This document shows positions 32,391 through 41,771 of a DNA stretch of 64,000 bases, piece by piece (within the stretch, counting starts at the first letter, position 1; each line of letters begins with the position of its first letter). The position numbers and the translations under genes were made by a program. Origin of the DNA: Citricoccus muralis (lineage in GTDB: Bacteria; Actinomycetota; Actinomycetes; Actinomycetales; Micrococcaceae); the NCBI RefSeq assembly GCF_029637705.1, contig NZ_CP121252.1, positions 2,418,001-2,482,000 on the forward strand. The letters are read 5' to 3'. The notes under the pieces were generated by a model. It saw nothing but the letters and a program-made list of their open reading frames with translations. It was not told the DNA's origin and ran no database searches.

Positions 32391-33695
32391 CTAGAGGGCG
32401 GAGTCGAGCCCTTTCTGTTTCAGGATTTCGCGCTGGTTCGGGTTCACCGAGGGCCGGAACGGCACCTCCACTACTTCGGCGCGCTCCGGAATTCCGGGGT
32501 TTTCCACGTACTGATCCGGAAGGTGCACCCAGAACTCGGTGCCTAGCGCGGTGGATTCCACTGGTACGTGTGCCAGGGCGATATTGCACTCCAGCTCCGG
32601 GGAATACCAGGGCGAGGTGATGTAGCCGACCGGTTTGTCTTCCGGGTTCGCACTGATCAGCCAGAAATCCGGGGCGTAGTCGTCAATCGGGCGTCCGCCG
32701 AGCTTCAGCCCCACCAACTGGGTTCTGTACGGTGGCCGACCCGCCTCAATCTGGGCGCGTGCGGACTCGAGTGCGGCCTTGCCGATATAGTTCGCCGACT
32801 TCATGCGCGGCACCTGATACCCCAGATTTACCTGGAACGGGAGCGTTTCGACGTCCATGTCCTGCCCCCAGGAGAGGATACCGGCGGCGATGCGCCGATG
32901 GTGCGCCGGGGCCACCACGCGCAGCCGGTGCCGATCCCCCGCTCCCACCACCGCACTCCACAGGTCCTCCGCGTGCTGCGTGGCATCACGCAGGTATACC
33001 TCATACCCCTTCTCCCCGGTGAAACCCGTTTGAGAAATGACGACGTCGCGGCCGGCAATCTGGGTGGCATGCAAACCGTAACTGGGGATCTCGCGGGCTA
33101 CCGGACCGATCAGATCCTCGAGCAGGTCCACCGATTTCGGCCCCTGAATCTGCACGGGAGCGACGTCGATTTCTGCAATGTCGACGTCGAAGCGCCGCCC
33201 CACATTCACCCCCTGCAACCACAGCATCAGGTCGGAATCGGAGAGGCTGAACCAGAACTCGTCCTCGGCCAGCCGCAACAGCACCGGGTCATTGAGGATG
33301 CCGCCGGACTCGTTGCACAGAATCACATAGCGGGCGCGCATCACCGGAATCCGGGTGGCATCGCGGGTAATGACGAAATCGACGAACTTTTCGGCGTCGG
33401 GACCTTTGACCTGAATTTGCCGTTCGACGGCGACATTCCACAGCGTGACGTCGTTGACGAGGGATTCGTATTCCACGGACATGCCACCCTCCTCGCGCGG
33501 CACGTAACCGCGGGGGTGGTACATCCGGTTGTACACGGAGGCCCTCCAGCACCCGTGCTCCATCGACAGCGCCCAATACGGGGACTTGCGCACCCGGGTA
33601 TCAATGAGCATTTCCACGGGCGTGGGGCCGGACTGGCGGAGGTTGATCGGAACGAGACGGTCGCTCTGATCGACGGAAGGCACGTTGTAATTCAT
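32391..33695 (-). CDS. GcvT-family tetrahydrofolate methyltransferase, DmdA-like
   Basis: A 434-residue protein of the aminomethyltransferase (GcvT) fold. Blocks such as VERQIQVKGPDAEKFVDFV, CNESGGILNDPVLLRLAED, FWFSLSDSDLMLWLQGV and VQIQGPKSVDLLEDLIG resemble dimethylsulfoniopropionate demethylase DmdA more than glycine-cleavage T protein. GFTGEKGYEVYL and the C-terminal VGYITSPWYSPELECNIALA complete the fold. It likely transfers a methyl or one-carbon group to tetrahydrofolate, substrate unknown. AGGAGG lies just before the ATG at 33695. No glycine-cleavage partners (gcvH, gcvP) are nearby, so it acts alone. The DmdA comparison is from memory and needs a tree. Confidence 0.75.
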   Translation of the reverse strand: MNYNVPSVDQSDRLVPINLRQSGPTPVEMLIDTRVRKSPYWALSMEHGCWRASVYNRMYHPRGYVPREEGGMSVEYESLVNDVTLWNVAVERQIQVKGPDAEKFVDFVITRDATRIPVMRARYVILCNESGGILNDPVLLRLAEDEFWFSLSDSDLMLWLQGVNVGRRFDVDIAEIDVAPVQIQGPKSVDLLEDLIGPVAREIPSYGLHATQIAGRDVVISQTGFTGEKGYEVYLRDATQHAEDLWSAVVGAGDRHRLRVVAPAHHRRIAAGILSWGQDMDVETLPFQVNLGYQVPRMKSANYIGKAALESARAQIEAGRPPYRTQLVGLKLGGRPIDDYAPDFWLISANPEDKPVGYITSPWYSPELECNIALAHVPVESTALGTEFWVHLPDQYVENPGIPERAEVVEVPFRPSVNPNQREILKQKGLDSAL

Positions 33696-34000
33696 GATTC
33701 CTCCTGAGCTCCGGTGATGGAGTTCTCCCTTATGAAACTTGAATCCCAGACCATTCCAGGTGCGGCCAGTCTACGACCAGTGATCACGGGGCACAAGGGT
33801 GTTCCAGAGCGTACTTCAGCGCCCGCAGGACGAGAGCTTCACGCCCGAGGACCCCTGGGAGAAACCAGAGGACTTCCGGATCAGCCGCGCACCAAAGGGG
33901 TGCCACCGCGGATCACCGCCGTCGTCGATGTTGACCAGCTGCGCCGGGAAGCCGAGCGACAACGTTCTCGCCACGGCGGTGGCGCGCTACTGTGGTGCCC
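33696..34000. other. Intergenic region, no convincing gene
   Basis: About 300 bp between divergent genes. It must hold the promoter of the DmdA-like gene on minus. On plus, TACTGT at 33988-33993 sits 7 nt before the oligopeptidase ATG. A short hairpin GCACC/GGTGC lies near 33890. A frame at 33799-34026 reads some protein-like residues (QDESFTPEDPWEKPEDF) but overlaps the next gene out of frame and I do not call it. Confidence 0.5.
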
Positions 34001-36235
34001 ATGACCCACCACACCACCAGCACTGACACGACCACGCCCGTCGCGGCCTCCGCCACCGCGCCCGTTGCCGAAACTCGCCCCGTCCAGCGCACGCACCACG
34101 GGATCACCGTCACCGACGATTTCGACTGGCTGCGAGATAAGGACGCCGACGACGTGCTGGCGCACCTGCACGCCGAGAACGCCTACACCGAATCGCTCAC
34201 CGCCGATCAACAGCCGCTACGCGAGGCCATTTTCGCGGAGATCAAGTCGCACACCGTGGAGACCGATCTCTCCGTGCCTTCCCGCCGCGACGGCTGGTGG
34301 TACTTCGCCCGCACCGAAGAGGGCCAGCAGTACGCGATCCACTGCCGGGTGCCCGCATCCGACACCGGCGACGCCGAAGCCGACTGGACGCCCCCGGTCA
34401 TCGAGCGCGGCGTGGCCCTAGACGGCGAGGAAGTCATTTTCGACGCCAACCGGGAAGCCGAGGGCACCGCGTTCTTCGCCCTGGGCGGGTTGGCGGTGAG
34501 TCGAGACGGCACCCTGCTGGCCTACGCCGTCGACACCACCGGCGATGAGCGATTCACGCTGCGGGTCCGGCGTCTCGACACCGGGGAGGAGCTGGGCGAC
34601 GTCGTCGAGAATGTCTCCTACGGGCTGGCCTTCGATCCGACTGGCGAGCGGATTTTCTACATGGTTCCCGATGACACCTGGCGTCCGTACCAGTTGTGGA
34701 CGCTGAATCTGGGCGGGGAATCCGAGCTGCTGCACCAGGAGGACGACCCCGGGTTCTGGACGGGATTTGACCTGTCCGCCGAGCGAGACCAGCTGGTGAT
34801 CGGCAGCGGCAACTCCGAGGTAGCCGAGACCTGGATTCTGGATCTGACCGACCCGACAGCCCGGCCCGAACGACTGGTCTCGCGCGAGCACCAGATGCTG
34901 CACAGCATAGACCCGGTACGGCTCGACGGCGCCCCGCACTACCTGGTGACCCACGACCGGGACCTCGCAACGCAGAATCCAGCGCCGAACAACATGGTCT
35001 CGGTGGTGGCCGCGGAGCAGATCACCGACCCGAGCGCTTGGCGCACCGTGCTGCCGCATTCGCCCACCGTCAAGATCGACGGGGTGCACCCGAACCGCAC
35101 ACACCTGATGATCGCCGCACGGGCAGACACCACCCCGCGCACGCTGATCCTGCCGCTGTCCGAGCTGCCCGCCGAGAGATCTGCCGGGCACCCGTGCCCC
35201 ACGGAGCCGCGGTTCGGTGAGGAACTGTACTCGGCGGAACTAGCATCAGCGCCCTTTGACTCCCCGTTCATCCGGCTCGCGTACTCCTCCTGGGTGACCC
35301 CCGACCAGGTGCTCGACTACGCGCTCGCCACCGGGGAAACGCTGCTGCGCCGGGCCACCGAGGTTCCGGGTTACGACCCGAACCAGTACCTGGTGGAGCG
35401 GTGGTGGGCGCCGGCCGAATCCACCGACCGTCGTGTGGCCATTCCGCTCACGGTGATCCGGCATCGCGACGTCGAATGGAATGGCTCCAACCCGTGCGTG
35501 GTGTACGGCTACGGTTCCTACGAGGCATCGATGGACCCCGGGTTTGCGGCATCGCGGCTGTCACTGCTGGACCGGGGCGTGGTGTATGTCGTCGCCCATG
35601 TGCGCGGCGGCGGCGAGCTGGGCCGCGCCTGGTACGACCAGGGGAAGAAGCTGCACAAGAAGAACACGTTCACCGATTTTGTGGACGCCACCCGGTTCGT
35701 GGCGTCCTCCGGGTGGGTGGATCCTGACCGCATCGGCTGCATGGGCGGCTCCGCGGGCGGGCTGCTTATGGGCGCGGTGCTGAACCTGGCCCCGGAGCTC
35801 TACCGGGTGTGCGTGGCCCAGGTGCCGTTCGTGGACGCGCTCACCTCGATTCTGGATCCGGACCTGCCGCTGTCTGCCCTGGAATGGGAGGAGTGGGGCA
35901 ACCCGATTGCCGACGAGCAGGTGTACCGCTACATGGCCGAGTACACCCCGTACGAGAACGTGCGGGCTGTGAACTACCCGGCGATTGCCGCCATGACCTC
36001 GTTGCACGACACCCGGGTGCTCTACGTGGAGCCGGCGAAGTGGGTGCAGCAGCTGCGGCGCACCATCACCTCGGACCAGGCCACGCCCCTGCGCGACGGC
36101 GGCTCCCCGGTGGTGCTACGCACCGAGATGGACGGCGGTCACGGTGGGGCCTCCGGGCGCTACCGGTCCTGGGAGGAGCGCGCCTGGGAGTACGCGTTCC
36201 TGCTCACCGGGTTGGGGCTCGACGTCGAACACTGA
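34001..36235 (+). CDS. Prolyl oligopeptidase-family serine peptidase (protease II-like)
   Basis: Cytosolic S9A peptidase, 744 residues: an N-terminal seven-bladed propeller domain and a C-terminal alpha/beta hydrolase. Propeller hallmarks are HHGITVTDDFDWLRDKD and the NREAEGTAFFALGGLAVS repeat type. Catalytic elements are GGSAGG (nucleophile Ser), SLHDTRVLYVEPAKW (Asp) and GGHGGASGR (His). The HVRGGGELGRAWYDQGKKL block is characteristic of protease II (OpdB), which cleaves short peptides after basic residues. The ATG at 34001 has no Shine-Dalgarno; TACTGT is exactly 7 nt upstream. A GTG at 33992 is less likely. It converges on the ABC permease with a 3-bp gap. Confidence 0.93.
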   Translation: MTHHTTSTDTTTPVAASATAPVAETRPVQRTHHGITVTDDFDWLRDKDADDVLAHLHAENAYTESLTADQQPLREAIFAEIKSHTVETDLSVPSRRDGWWYFARTEEGQQYAIHCRVPASDTGDAEADWTPPVIERGVALDGEEVIFDANREAEGTAFFALGGLAVSRDGTLLAYAVDTTGDERFTLRVRRLDTGEELGDVVENVSYGLAFDPTGERIFYMVPDDTWRPYQLWTLNLGGESELLHQEDDPGFWTGFDLSAERDQLVIGSGNSEVAETWILDLTDPTARPERLVSREHQMLHSIDPVRLDGAPHYLVTHDRDLATQNPAPNNMVSVVAAEQITDPSAWRTVLPHSPTVKIDGVHPNRTHLMIAARADTTPRTLILPLSELPAERSAGHPCPTEPRFGEELYSAELASAPFDSPFIRLAYSSWVTPDQVLDYALATGETLLRRATEVPGYDPNQYLVERWWAPAESTDRRVAIPLTVIRHRDVEWNGSNPCVVYGYGSYEASMDPGFAASRLSLLDRGVVYVVAHVRGGGELGRAWYDQGKKLHKKNTFTDFVDATRFVASSGWVDPDRIGCMGGSAGGLLMGAVLNLAPELYRVCVAQVPFVDALTSILDPDLPLSALEWEEWGNPIADEQVYRYMAEYTPYENVRAVNYPAIAAMTSLHDTRVLYVEPAKWVQQLRRTITSDQATPLRDGGSPVVLRTEMDGGHGGASGRYRSWEERAWEYAFLLTGLGLDVEH

Positions 36236-36238
36236 CCC

Positions 36239-39200
36239 CTACCGGGTGCGGAACCGGGCCGGGGTGACCAGCCAGGTGACCCCGGCCGCCACCACGGGCA
36301 GCGCCACGGTCAGCGCCAACAGCTGCCACCACGGAATCCAGGCGACCGTGAGATCGGTGATGAGCTGCATCGCGGCGAAGGGCAGCACCCCGGCCACCGT
36401 GCCCAGCACCAGACTCACCACCATGGAGACGAACATCTGCGCGGCGGCCATCGTCTTGCGCGCGCTGGGTGCCGCCCCGGTGCTGTCCAGGGCGCGATGG
36501 TCACGCCGGGAGTCGACCATCGCCAGCCCCGCAAGAATGCCGGCGGCGGTGAGCACCAACAGCGCCACGATCCCGGCCACGATCCACAGCGAGGACTGGA
36601 CCCAGTCCGGTCCCGAATCCCCCGAGCTCACCCAGAGGTCATCCTGCTCCAGGGCTAGGGTGAACAGCTCCCACTGCTCGGCGTTGGGCTCCTGCGCGAA
36701 GCGCACCACCATGCCGCTCGGATTCAGCAGTGGTTCGGCCCAGTCGATGCGGTCCTGCGGTACGACGACGCCGATCTCGCTGAAGGCGGACGGGGCCACG
36801 CCCGCCACCGCCGGCACGGACCGGGTGTCCTTCGGCTCCCACAGCATCCCGCGCTGATCCGCGATCGGCGACATCGCCAACACCTGCTCGCCGTCGTCGC
36901 TGGCACCGATCACCGCATAGTCCTCAGCATCGGCGTCGACGCTCAGCCCCGGCACCTTGTGCAGGTCCGTGTCGAACCGGCCCAGCGTCACCGTGTCGTC
37001 GTCGGCGAGCAGCATCGGGTCCAGCACCACGGCCTGTCCGCGCTCATAGGCGGCGGTGACTTCCGGGTCGTCGCCCCAGAGCTCGGTGGGACTCGGATCG
37101 TCCAGGTCGGTCACCGCGATCTGACTGGGACCGAAGTACGCGCCGAACATCGAGAAGGAACTGTAGCCGAAGGAGTTGCAGGCGGCGGCCTGGCTGCGCG
37201 TGCGCTCGCCGATGGCGCGATCCAGGGTGAGGTAACGCTCGGTCAAGGTGGCGTCATCTGGAACCGGCAGGGCGCAGGCGGAATCTGTCGGAGTCAGCGC
37301 GTGGATCTCCTCGCAGTCCACCATTCCGTAGCTCAGGCAGTCCTGCACCACCTGGGAGTAGAACCGGGTGCCGCTGAGCTGCAGCCCGGCGGTGCGTGCC
37401 GCGGCCTCCACCGCGGCGCGGGCCTCGGCCGGGGTATGGGTGACCAGGCCGTCGTCATAGCCCTCGGCCTCGGTGTCGATCCCGGCTTCCTGGTCGGCAA
37501 TCTGAAGCATCTCGCGTTCGAGGTCGGTGGTCAGGGTCAGCACGCCCAGGTGCGCGCCTGAGCGGCGCTGGGCGTCGTCGCTCGACACCGTCTCATAGGC
37601 ATTCAGGCTGGATCCGGTGAGGCTGAGGGTGGCCGCGCCCAGACAGGCGGCGGCCACCATCGCCACGGTGATAGGCACGGTGCGGGAGCGGTTCCGGTCG
37701 GCGTCGCGGGCAGCGATGCGCAGCGTCCACGGCAGCCGGGAGGCCGAGCGGGCCAGCCCGTGCAACACGGTGGGGATCAACAACAGGACCCCGACGATCA
37801 GCATGATCCCGGCCAGCACCACCACCATGCCGAGCGCCGGTACCCAGAGATTCAGCGCCCGGACCGTGGGAATGCTCATCCCGACGGCGGTGGCGACGAC
37901 GAGGAACAGCAGCGCCGTGCCCACCAGGATGGCTCCGGCGACCCGCACCGGCGTCGATAGTCCGCGCCGTTCCCGGGCGCCGCCCTTGATCGCAGCCCAG
38001 GCATCCTGTGCGGCCACGGTGCGGGCGGGAATCCAGGCGGCCACCACGGAGACCACCACCCCGATCACCACCGTGGCCAGGATGATCCACCACGGGATGC
38101 TCGGCGGTTCGAAGACCAGCAGCCGAACCCGGCCGACCGCCCAGAGCGCGTAGGCCAGGGCGATCCCGACGACGGCTCCGCCGACCGCACCGATGAGCCC
38201 GCACCACAGCCCGGACAGGCCCATGGTGCCGCGCACGGTGGCCGGGCTGGCCCCGACCGCGGAGAGCATGGCGGTGGCCCGCTGCTGGGAGCGCGCGCCG
38301 ACGGCGAAGGCGGCACCGGCCAGCAGCCCGGTCTCCACTAGCGCGAGGGTGCCGAGGAACAGGATGGAGGCGTAGCGTCCCGGGTCGTCATATCCGGTTC
38401 CCACGAGCCGCACCGCCTCGACAGGCGGGTTCTCGGCCACCGGACGGAACAGCACCTGCACCCCGGCATCGTGGAAGTTCAGGTAGCTGGCGTAGTCGGT
38501 GGGCACGTCCCCGGTGAGGTAGTAGGTGGTGGTGCCGTAGCCGGTGGAGAGTCGCTCGGTCACCGCCTGCGCCAGGTCCGAGTCGGGGTGCACAAACACG
38601 GTGGAGAAACTCTGGTCTCCGGTGAGCAGCACGTGCGGCCCGGCCTCGGCTGAGCCCTGCCGGTCCACCGTGGTGCCGCCGATGTGCAGCGGATGCCCGG
38701 CCAGGGTCGCCTCGCCCGGTGGGTCTCGGTCCAGGGTCGCGGCGTGCTCCGCCCGGCGTTCCAGCTCCGGGGCGTAGCCGCGCGAGACGGTCACGGTGTC
38801 CCCGGTTGGCACGGCGTCGTCGACCGCAATGAACCGCTCCGCCAGCGCGGGGTCGGTGAGGTCGGCGATGATCACCGAAACCTCCATGGTCATCCCGTTG
38901 CCCAGATCCAGCGGGGCATATCCCTCGGTCACCGGGTGCAGGGTCACTGTCTCCGGGAGCGCTGCGGCCAGGGAGTCGGCATCGCGGCCGGCGGGTGCAG
39001 GGAACTCATCCGCGTTCTCGCTGACCTCGTCCCACCACGCCCCGGCGCCCTCGAATCCGCCCACATAGGGGTCCTCGAGCTCGTCCCGGTCGGCGAAGTA
39101 GCCCTCCGCGTACAACATCCCCGGGTGCGGGATACGGATCATGTCGGCCCCCGACGGGCTGACGTAGGCCGCAGCCCCCACGGAATCCACCTGCAGTGCC

Positions 39201-39403
39201 CCGTCGGTGCCGTACAGTTGGTTGTCGGTCTGGCGCTGTGGGGTATAGGCGGTGCTGGCGGCGGTAATGGACTGCAGGGTCATCGCCAGCACGGGCAATC
39301 CGATCAGGGCGATGATCAGTACGCTACGCCAACGGTGGCGGCGCAGCTCCCGCCAGGACAACCGGGCGGCGATCAACCGGGCGGAGCCGTCTCGGGCGCT
39401 CAT
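36239..39403 (-). CDS. Large FtsX-type ABC transporter permease
   Basis: A 1054-residue permease with two FtsX-like domains, one in the first half (membrane segments about 345-480 after a large extracytoplasmic domain, ending near a second group about 490-590) and one at the C-terminus (about 925-1045). Between them lies a second large extracytoplasmic region of about 300 residues containing several Cys. This duplicated layout matches MacB/BceB-like exporters used for peptides, antibiotics or lipids. Its ATG overlaps the stop of the ATPase gene (ATGA), and the PadR gene precedes that, so the three form one operon. Substrate unknown. Confidence 0.9.
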   Translation of the reverse strand: MSARDGSARLIAARLSWRELRRHRWRSVLIIALIGLPVLAMTLQSITAASTAYTPQRQTDNQLYGTDGALQVDSVGAAAYVSPSGADMIRIPHPGMLYAEGYFADRDELEDPYVGGFEGAGAWWDEVSENADEFPAPAGRDADSLAAALPETVTLHPVTEGYAPLDLGNGMTMEVSVIIADLTDPALAERFIAVDDAVPTGDTVTVSRGYAPELERRAEHAATLDRDPPGEATLAGHPLHIGGTTVDRQGSAEAGPHVLLTGDQSFSTVFVHPDSDLAQAVTERLSTGYGTTTYYLTGDVPTDYASYLNFHDAGVQVLFRPVAENPPVEAVRLVGTGYDDPGRYASILFLGTLALVETGLLAGAAFAVGARSQQRATAMLSAVGASPATVRGTMGLSGLWCGLIGAVGGAVVGIALAYALWAVGRVRLLVFEPPSIPWWIILATVVIGVVVSVVAAWIPARTVAAQDAWAAIKGGARERRGLSTPVRVAGAILVGTALLFLVVATAVGMSIPTVRALNLWVPALGMVVVLAGIMLIVGVLLLIPTVLHGLARSASRLPWTLRIAARDADRNRSRTVPITVAMVAAACLGAATLSLTGSSLNAYETVSSDDAQRRSGAHLGVLTLTTDLEREMLQIADQEAGIDTEAEGYDDGLVTHTPAEARAAVEAAARTAGLQLSGTRFYSQVVQDCLSYGMVDCEEIHALTPTDSACALPVPDDATLTERYLTLDRAIGERTRSQAAACNSFGYSSFSMFGAYFGPSQIAVTDLDDPSPTELWGDDPEVTAAYERGQAVVLDPMLLADDDTVTLGRFDTDLHKVPGLSVDADAEDYAVIGASDDGEQVLAMSPIADQRGMLWEPKDTRSVPAVAGVAPSAFSEIGVVVPQDRIDWAEPLLNPSGMVVRFAQEPNAEQWELFTLALEQDDLWVSSGDSGPDWVQSSLWIVAGIVALLVLTAAGILAGLAMVDSRRDHRALDSTGAAPSARKTMAAAQMFVSMVVSLVLGTVAGVLPFAAMQLITDLTVAWIPWWQLLALTVALPVVAAGVTWLVTPARFRTR

Positions 39404-40128
39404 CGGGGCTCACCGCTTCGGGACACCACGGCGCCGTCGCGCAGGTAGATCACCCGGTCGGCCCAGCCGGCGTGGCGGGCCTCGTGGGTGACCAACATGA
39501 CGGCGGCTCCGGCATCGGCACGGCGGCGCAGCAGGGCCAGGATCTCCTCGCCGGTCACGGTGTCGAGCGCCCCGGTAGGCTCATCGGCCAGGATCAGCCG
39601 GCGCGACCCGACGACGGCGCGCGCGATGGCAACCCGCTGCTGCTGACCCCCGGAGAGCTCATCCAGGAACCGCTCGGCCAACTCCTCCAGCCCCATCTCG
39701 GCGAGCACCTCCAGTGCCTGCGCTCGGGCCGTGGCCGGCGGTGCGCCGTCGAGCTCCAAAGGCAGCGCCACATTCTCGACGGCGGTCAGCGTGGGAATCA
39801 GGTTGTACTCCTGGAACACGTAGCCCACCGACCGCCTGCGCAGGGCAGCCCGATCGGCCAAGCTCAGTCGTGACAGCGGGGTGCCCTGCACGTAGATTTC
39901 GCCGGAGGTCACGGTGTCCAGACCGCCAGCCAGGGCCAGCAGCGAGGACTTTCCGGACCCAGAGGGGCCCATCACCGCGACAAACTCTCCGGCGTCGAGC
40001 GTAAGATTCACCTCGCGCAGGGCTGCCACCGAAGTGGCTCCAGCGCCGTAGATTTTGGTGACGTCCTGGAGCTGCAGCACTTGCCGGGGACGTAGTCCGG
40101 GGCTCGTTCCGGGGGTGGGAGTGGTCAT
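39400..40128 (-). CDS. ABC transporter ATP-binding protein (MacB/LolD-like)
   Basis: Cytoplasmic ATPase of 242 residues that powers the FtsX-type permease encoded next to it. Walker A GPSGSGKS is at 54-61, the signature LSGGQ at 158-162, Walker B LILADE at 178-183, and the switch His in LVTHEARHAG. Sequence type matches the MacB/LolD/BceA group. Its start overlaps the stop of the PadR gene and its stop overlaps the permease start, so all three are translationally coupled and presumably repressed by the PadR protein. Confidence 0.95.
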   Translation of the reverse strand: MTTPTPGTSPGLRPRQVLQLQDVTKIYGAGATSVAALREVNLTLDAGEFVAVMGPSGSGKSSLLALAGGLDTVTSGEIYVQGTPLSRLSLADRAALRRRSVGYVFQEYNLIPTLTAVENVALPLELDGAPPATARAQALEVLAEMGLEELAERFLDELSGGQQQRVAIARAVVGSRRLILADEPTGALDTVTGEEILALLRRRADAGAAVMLVTHEARHAGWADRVIYLRDGAVVSRSGEPR

Positions 40129-40697
40129 GACGCGCCGCCTTTCGACACGCTGGCACGGCGCAGCAGATACGCCTCGCAGTGGTCCAGCCAGTTGACTTCC
40201 GCCTCCGCGGAAAAAATGAGGGATTCCTGCACCAACAGACTGGCCAGCGCGGCGGGTTCGGCTGAGCCGGCGTCCCCCGAAACGGCGGCCAGCAGGGTCT
40301 GTTTGGTGCGGGTGAGGGTGCGCAGCGAGGCCACCGTGGCGGCCCGCTGTTCTTGAATGACGTCGCGCACTGCGTCCACCTCGTGGGTGATGACGGCGAG
40401 CGCCAGTTTGATCGCTAGCTCACTGCGCGGCGGCGAGCTCGGCTGCAGCGGGGCGGAGAACCACTGGGTGAGTTCCGCGCTCCCGGCGTCCGTCAGGGCG
40501 AAGATGCGGTGGCCTTCCCCGTCGTCGCCGTCGTCGCGCACCAATCCATCGCGCTCCAACCGTTCCAGGGTGGTGTACACCTGGCCGATATTCAGAGGCC
40601 AGGTCCGCCCGGTGGCTTCCTCGAACTCGGCGCGCAGCTGGTATCCGTAGGCGGGGCCGCGGTGCAGCAGCGCCAGCAGTGAATGTTTGACCGACAT
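40125..40697 (-). CDS. PadR-family repressor of the ABC operon
   Basis: A 190-residue PadR regulator: winged helix at residues 1-85 (LALLHRGPAYGYQLRAEFEE, then IGQVYTTLERLERDGLV) and a C-terminal helical domain. It is the first gene of the operon with the ABC ATPase and permease, an arrangement known for PadR proteins that sense and control multidrug exporters (LmrR type). The ATG at 40697 has GGGG-rich ribosome site upstream; the open frame extends much further upstream antisense to menB and is not coding there. A perfect 14-bp palindrome lies 41 bp before its start and is its probable operator. Confidence 0.9.
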   Translation of the reverse strand: MSVKHSLLALLHRGPAYGYQLRAEFEEATGRTWPLNIGQVYTTLERLERDGLVRDDGDDGEGHRIFALTDAGSAELTQWFSAPLQPSSPPRSELAIKLALAVITHEVDAVRDVIQEQRAATVASLRTLTRTKQTLLAAVSGDAGSAEPAALASLLVQESLIFSAEAEVNWLDHCEAYLLRRASVSKGGAS

Positions 40698-40737
40698 GAT
40701 GCGCCCCTTTCCGCAGACCAACCGCCAGGTGTATATC

Positions 40738-40751
40738 GAGTATGCATACTC
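40738..40751. promoter_or_regulatory. Perfect palindrome, probable PadR operator
   Basis: GAGTATGCATACTC, a 14-bp perfect palindrome, between the divergent PadR-ABC operon and menB. Partial repeats flank it (ATAT on one side, AGTAT on the other). It resembles known PadR operators of the ATGT/ATAC type in symmetry and AT-rich centre. Placement allows autoregulation of the operon. Confidence 0.75.
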
Positions 40752-40814
40752 AGTATCCAGTCGGTCAAGGCACGATTCGGTCACGATCCGCTCACACTGA
40801 CTAGACTCATGCGT

Positions 40815-41771
40815 GTGAAACCCGAGCATCCCCTCCCCGAGTCCGTGTCCGATATTTTCGACCCGCAGCGCTGGCGCGTGGTGCAGGGCTTCGATTTCGC
40901 CGACATCACCTACCACCGCGAAGTGGAGCGCGACGACGACGGCGCCTGGGTGCGCGACCTGCCGACCGTGCGCATCGCATTCAACCGCCCCGAGGTCCGC
41001 AACGCTTTCCGCCCAGGCACCGTGGATGAGCTGTACCGGGCGCTGGACCACGCCCGAATGACCTCCGAGGTCGGCTGTATCCTGCTCACGGGCAACGGGC
41101 CGTCGGCGAAGGACGGCGGCCACAGTTTCTGTTCCGGCGGCGACCAGCGCATTCGCGGCCGCGACGGCTACCGCTACGCCGAGGGCGAGACGGCCGAGTC
41201 GATTGATCCGGCCCGGGCCGGGCGCCTGCACATTCTGGAGGTGCAGCGACTGATGCGCACCACCCCGAAGCCGATCATCGCGGTGGTCAACGGCTGGGCG
41301 GCCGGCGGCGGGCATTCCCTGCACGTCGTCGCCGATCTTACCCTGGCCTCCCGGGAACACGGAAAATTCAAGCAGACCGATGCCACCGTGGGCTCCTTCG
41401 ACGCCGGCTACGGTTCCGCGCTACTAGCCCGGCAGATCGGGCAGAAGCGGGCCCGCGAGATCTTCTTCGCCGCCCGCGAGTACTCCGCTGAACAGATGGT
41501 TCAAATGGGCGCGGTGAACGAAGCGGTAGACCATGACCGACTCGAAGAGGTGGCCCTGGAATACGCCGCCGACATCAACCGCCAGTCGCCACAAGCGATC
41601 CGGATGCTGAAGTTCGCGTTCAACCTCGCCGACGACGGCATGGCCGGCCAGCAGGTGTTCGCCGGTGAAGCCACCCGGCTGGCCTATATGACCGATGAAG
41701 CGGTCGAGGGCCGGGATGCGTTCCTGGGCAAGCGCGACCCCGACTGGTCCGAGTTCCCCCGCTACTTCTGA
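40815..41771 (+). CDS. menB: 1,4-Dihydroxy-2-naphthoyl-CoA synthase MenB
   Basis: Crotonase-fold enzyme that closes the naphthoquinone ring, 318 residues from this start. Diagnostic segments are VRIAFNRPEVRNAFRP, the long disordered-loop region FCSGGDQRIRGRDGY, NGWAAGGGHSLHVVADLTLA (oxyanion hole) and FKQTDATVGSFDAGYGS, followed by the C-terminal YMTDEAVEGRDAFLGKRDPD. TAGACT at 40802-40807 is exactly 7 nt before the GTG at 40815; an ATG two codons earlier (40809) would be only 1 nt from it, so GTG is preferred. It is the first gene of menB-menE-menA. Confidence 0.94.
   Translation: MKPEHPLPESVSDIFDPQRWRVVQGFDFADITYHREVERDDDGAWVRDLPTVRIAFNRPEVRNAFRPGTVDELYRALDHARMTSEVGCILLTGNGPSAKDGGHSFCSGGDQRIRGRDGYRYAEGETAESIDPARAGRLHILEVQRLMRTTPKPIIAVVNGWAAGGGHSLHVVADLTLASREHGKFKQTDATVGSFDAGYGSALLARQIGQKRAREIFFAAREYSAEQMVQMGAVNEAVDHDRLEEVALEYAADINRQSPQAIRMLKFAFNLADDGMAGQQVFAGEATRLAYMTDEAVEGRDAFLGKRDPDWSEFPRYF

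Noticed and set aside
33799-34026. Small plus-strand frame before the oligopeptidase
   Set aside because: It overlaps the oligopeptidase start out of frame, has no ribosome site, and only about 20 residues look protein-like.
40697-41360. N-terminal extension of the PadR repressor
   Set aside because: It would run antisense through menB; PadR homology begins at 40697.
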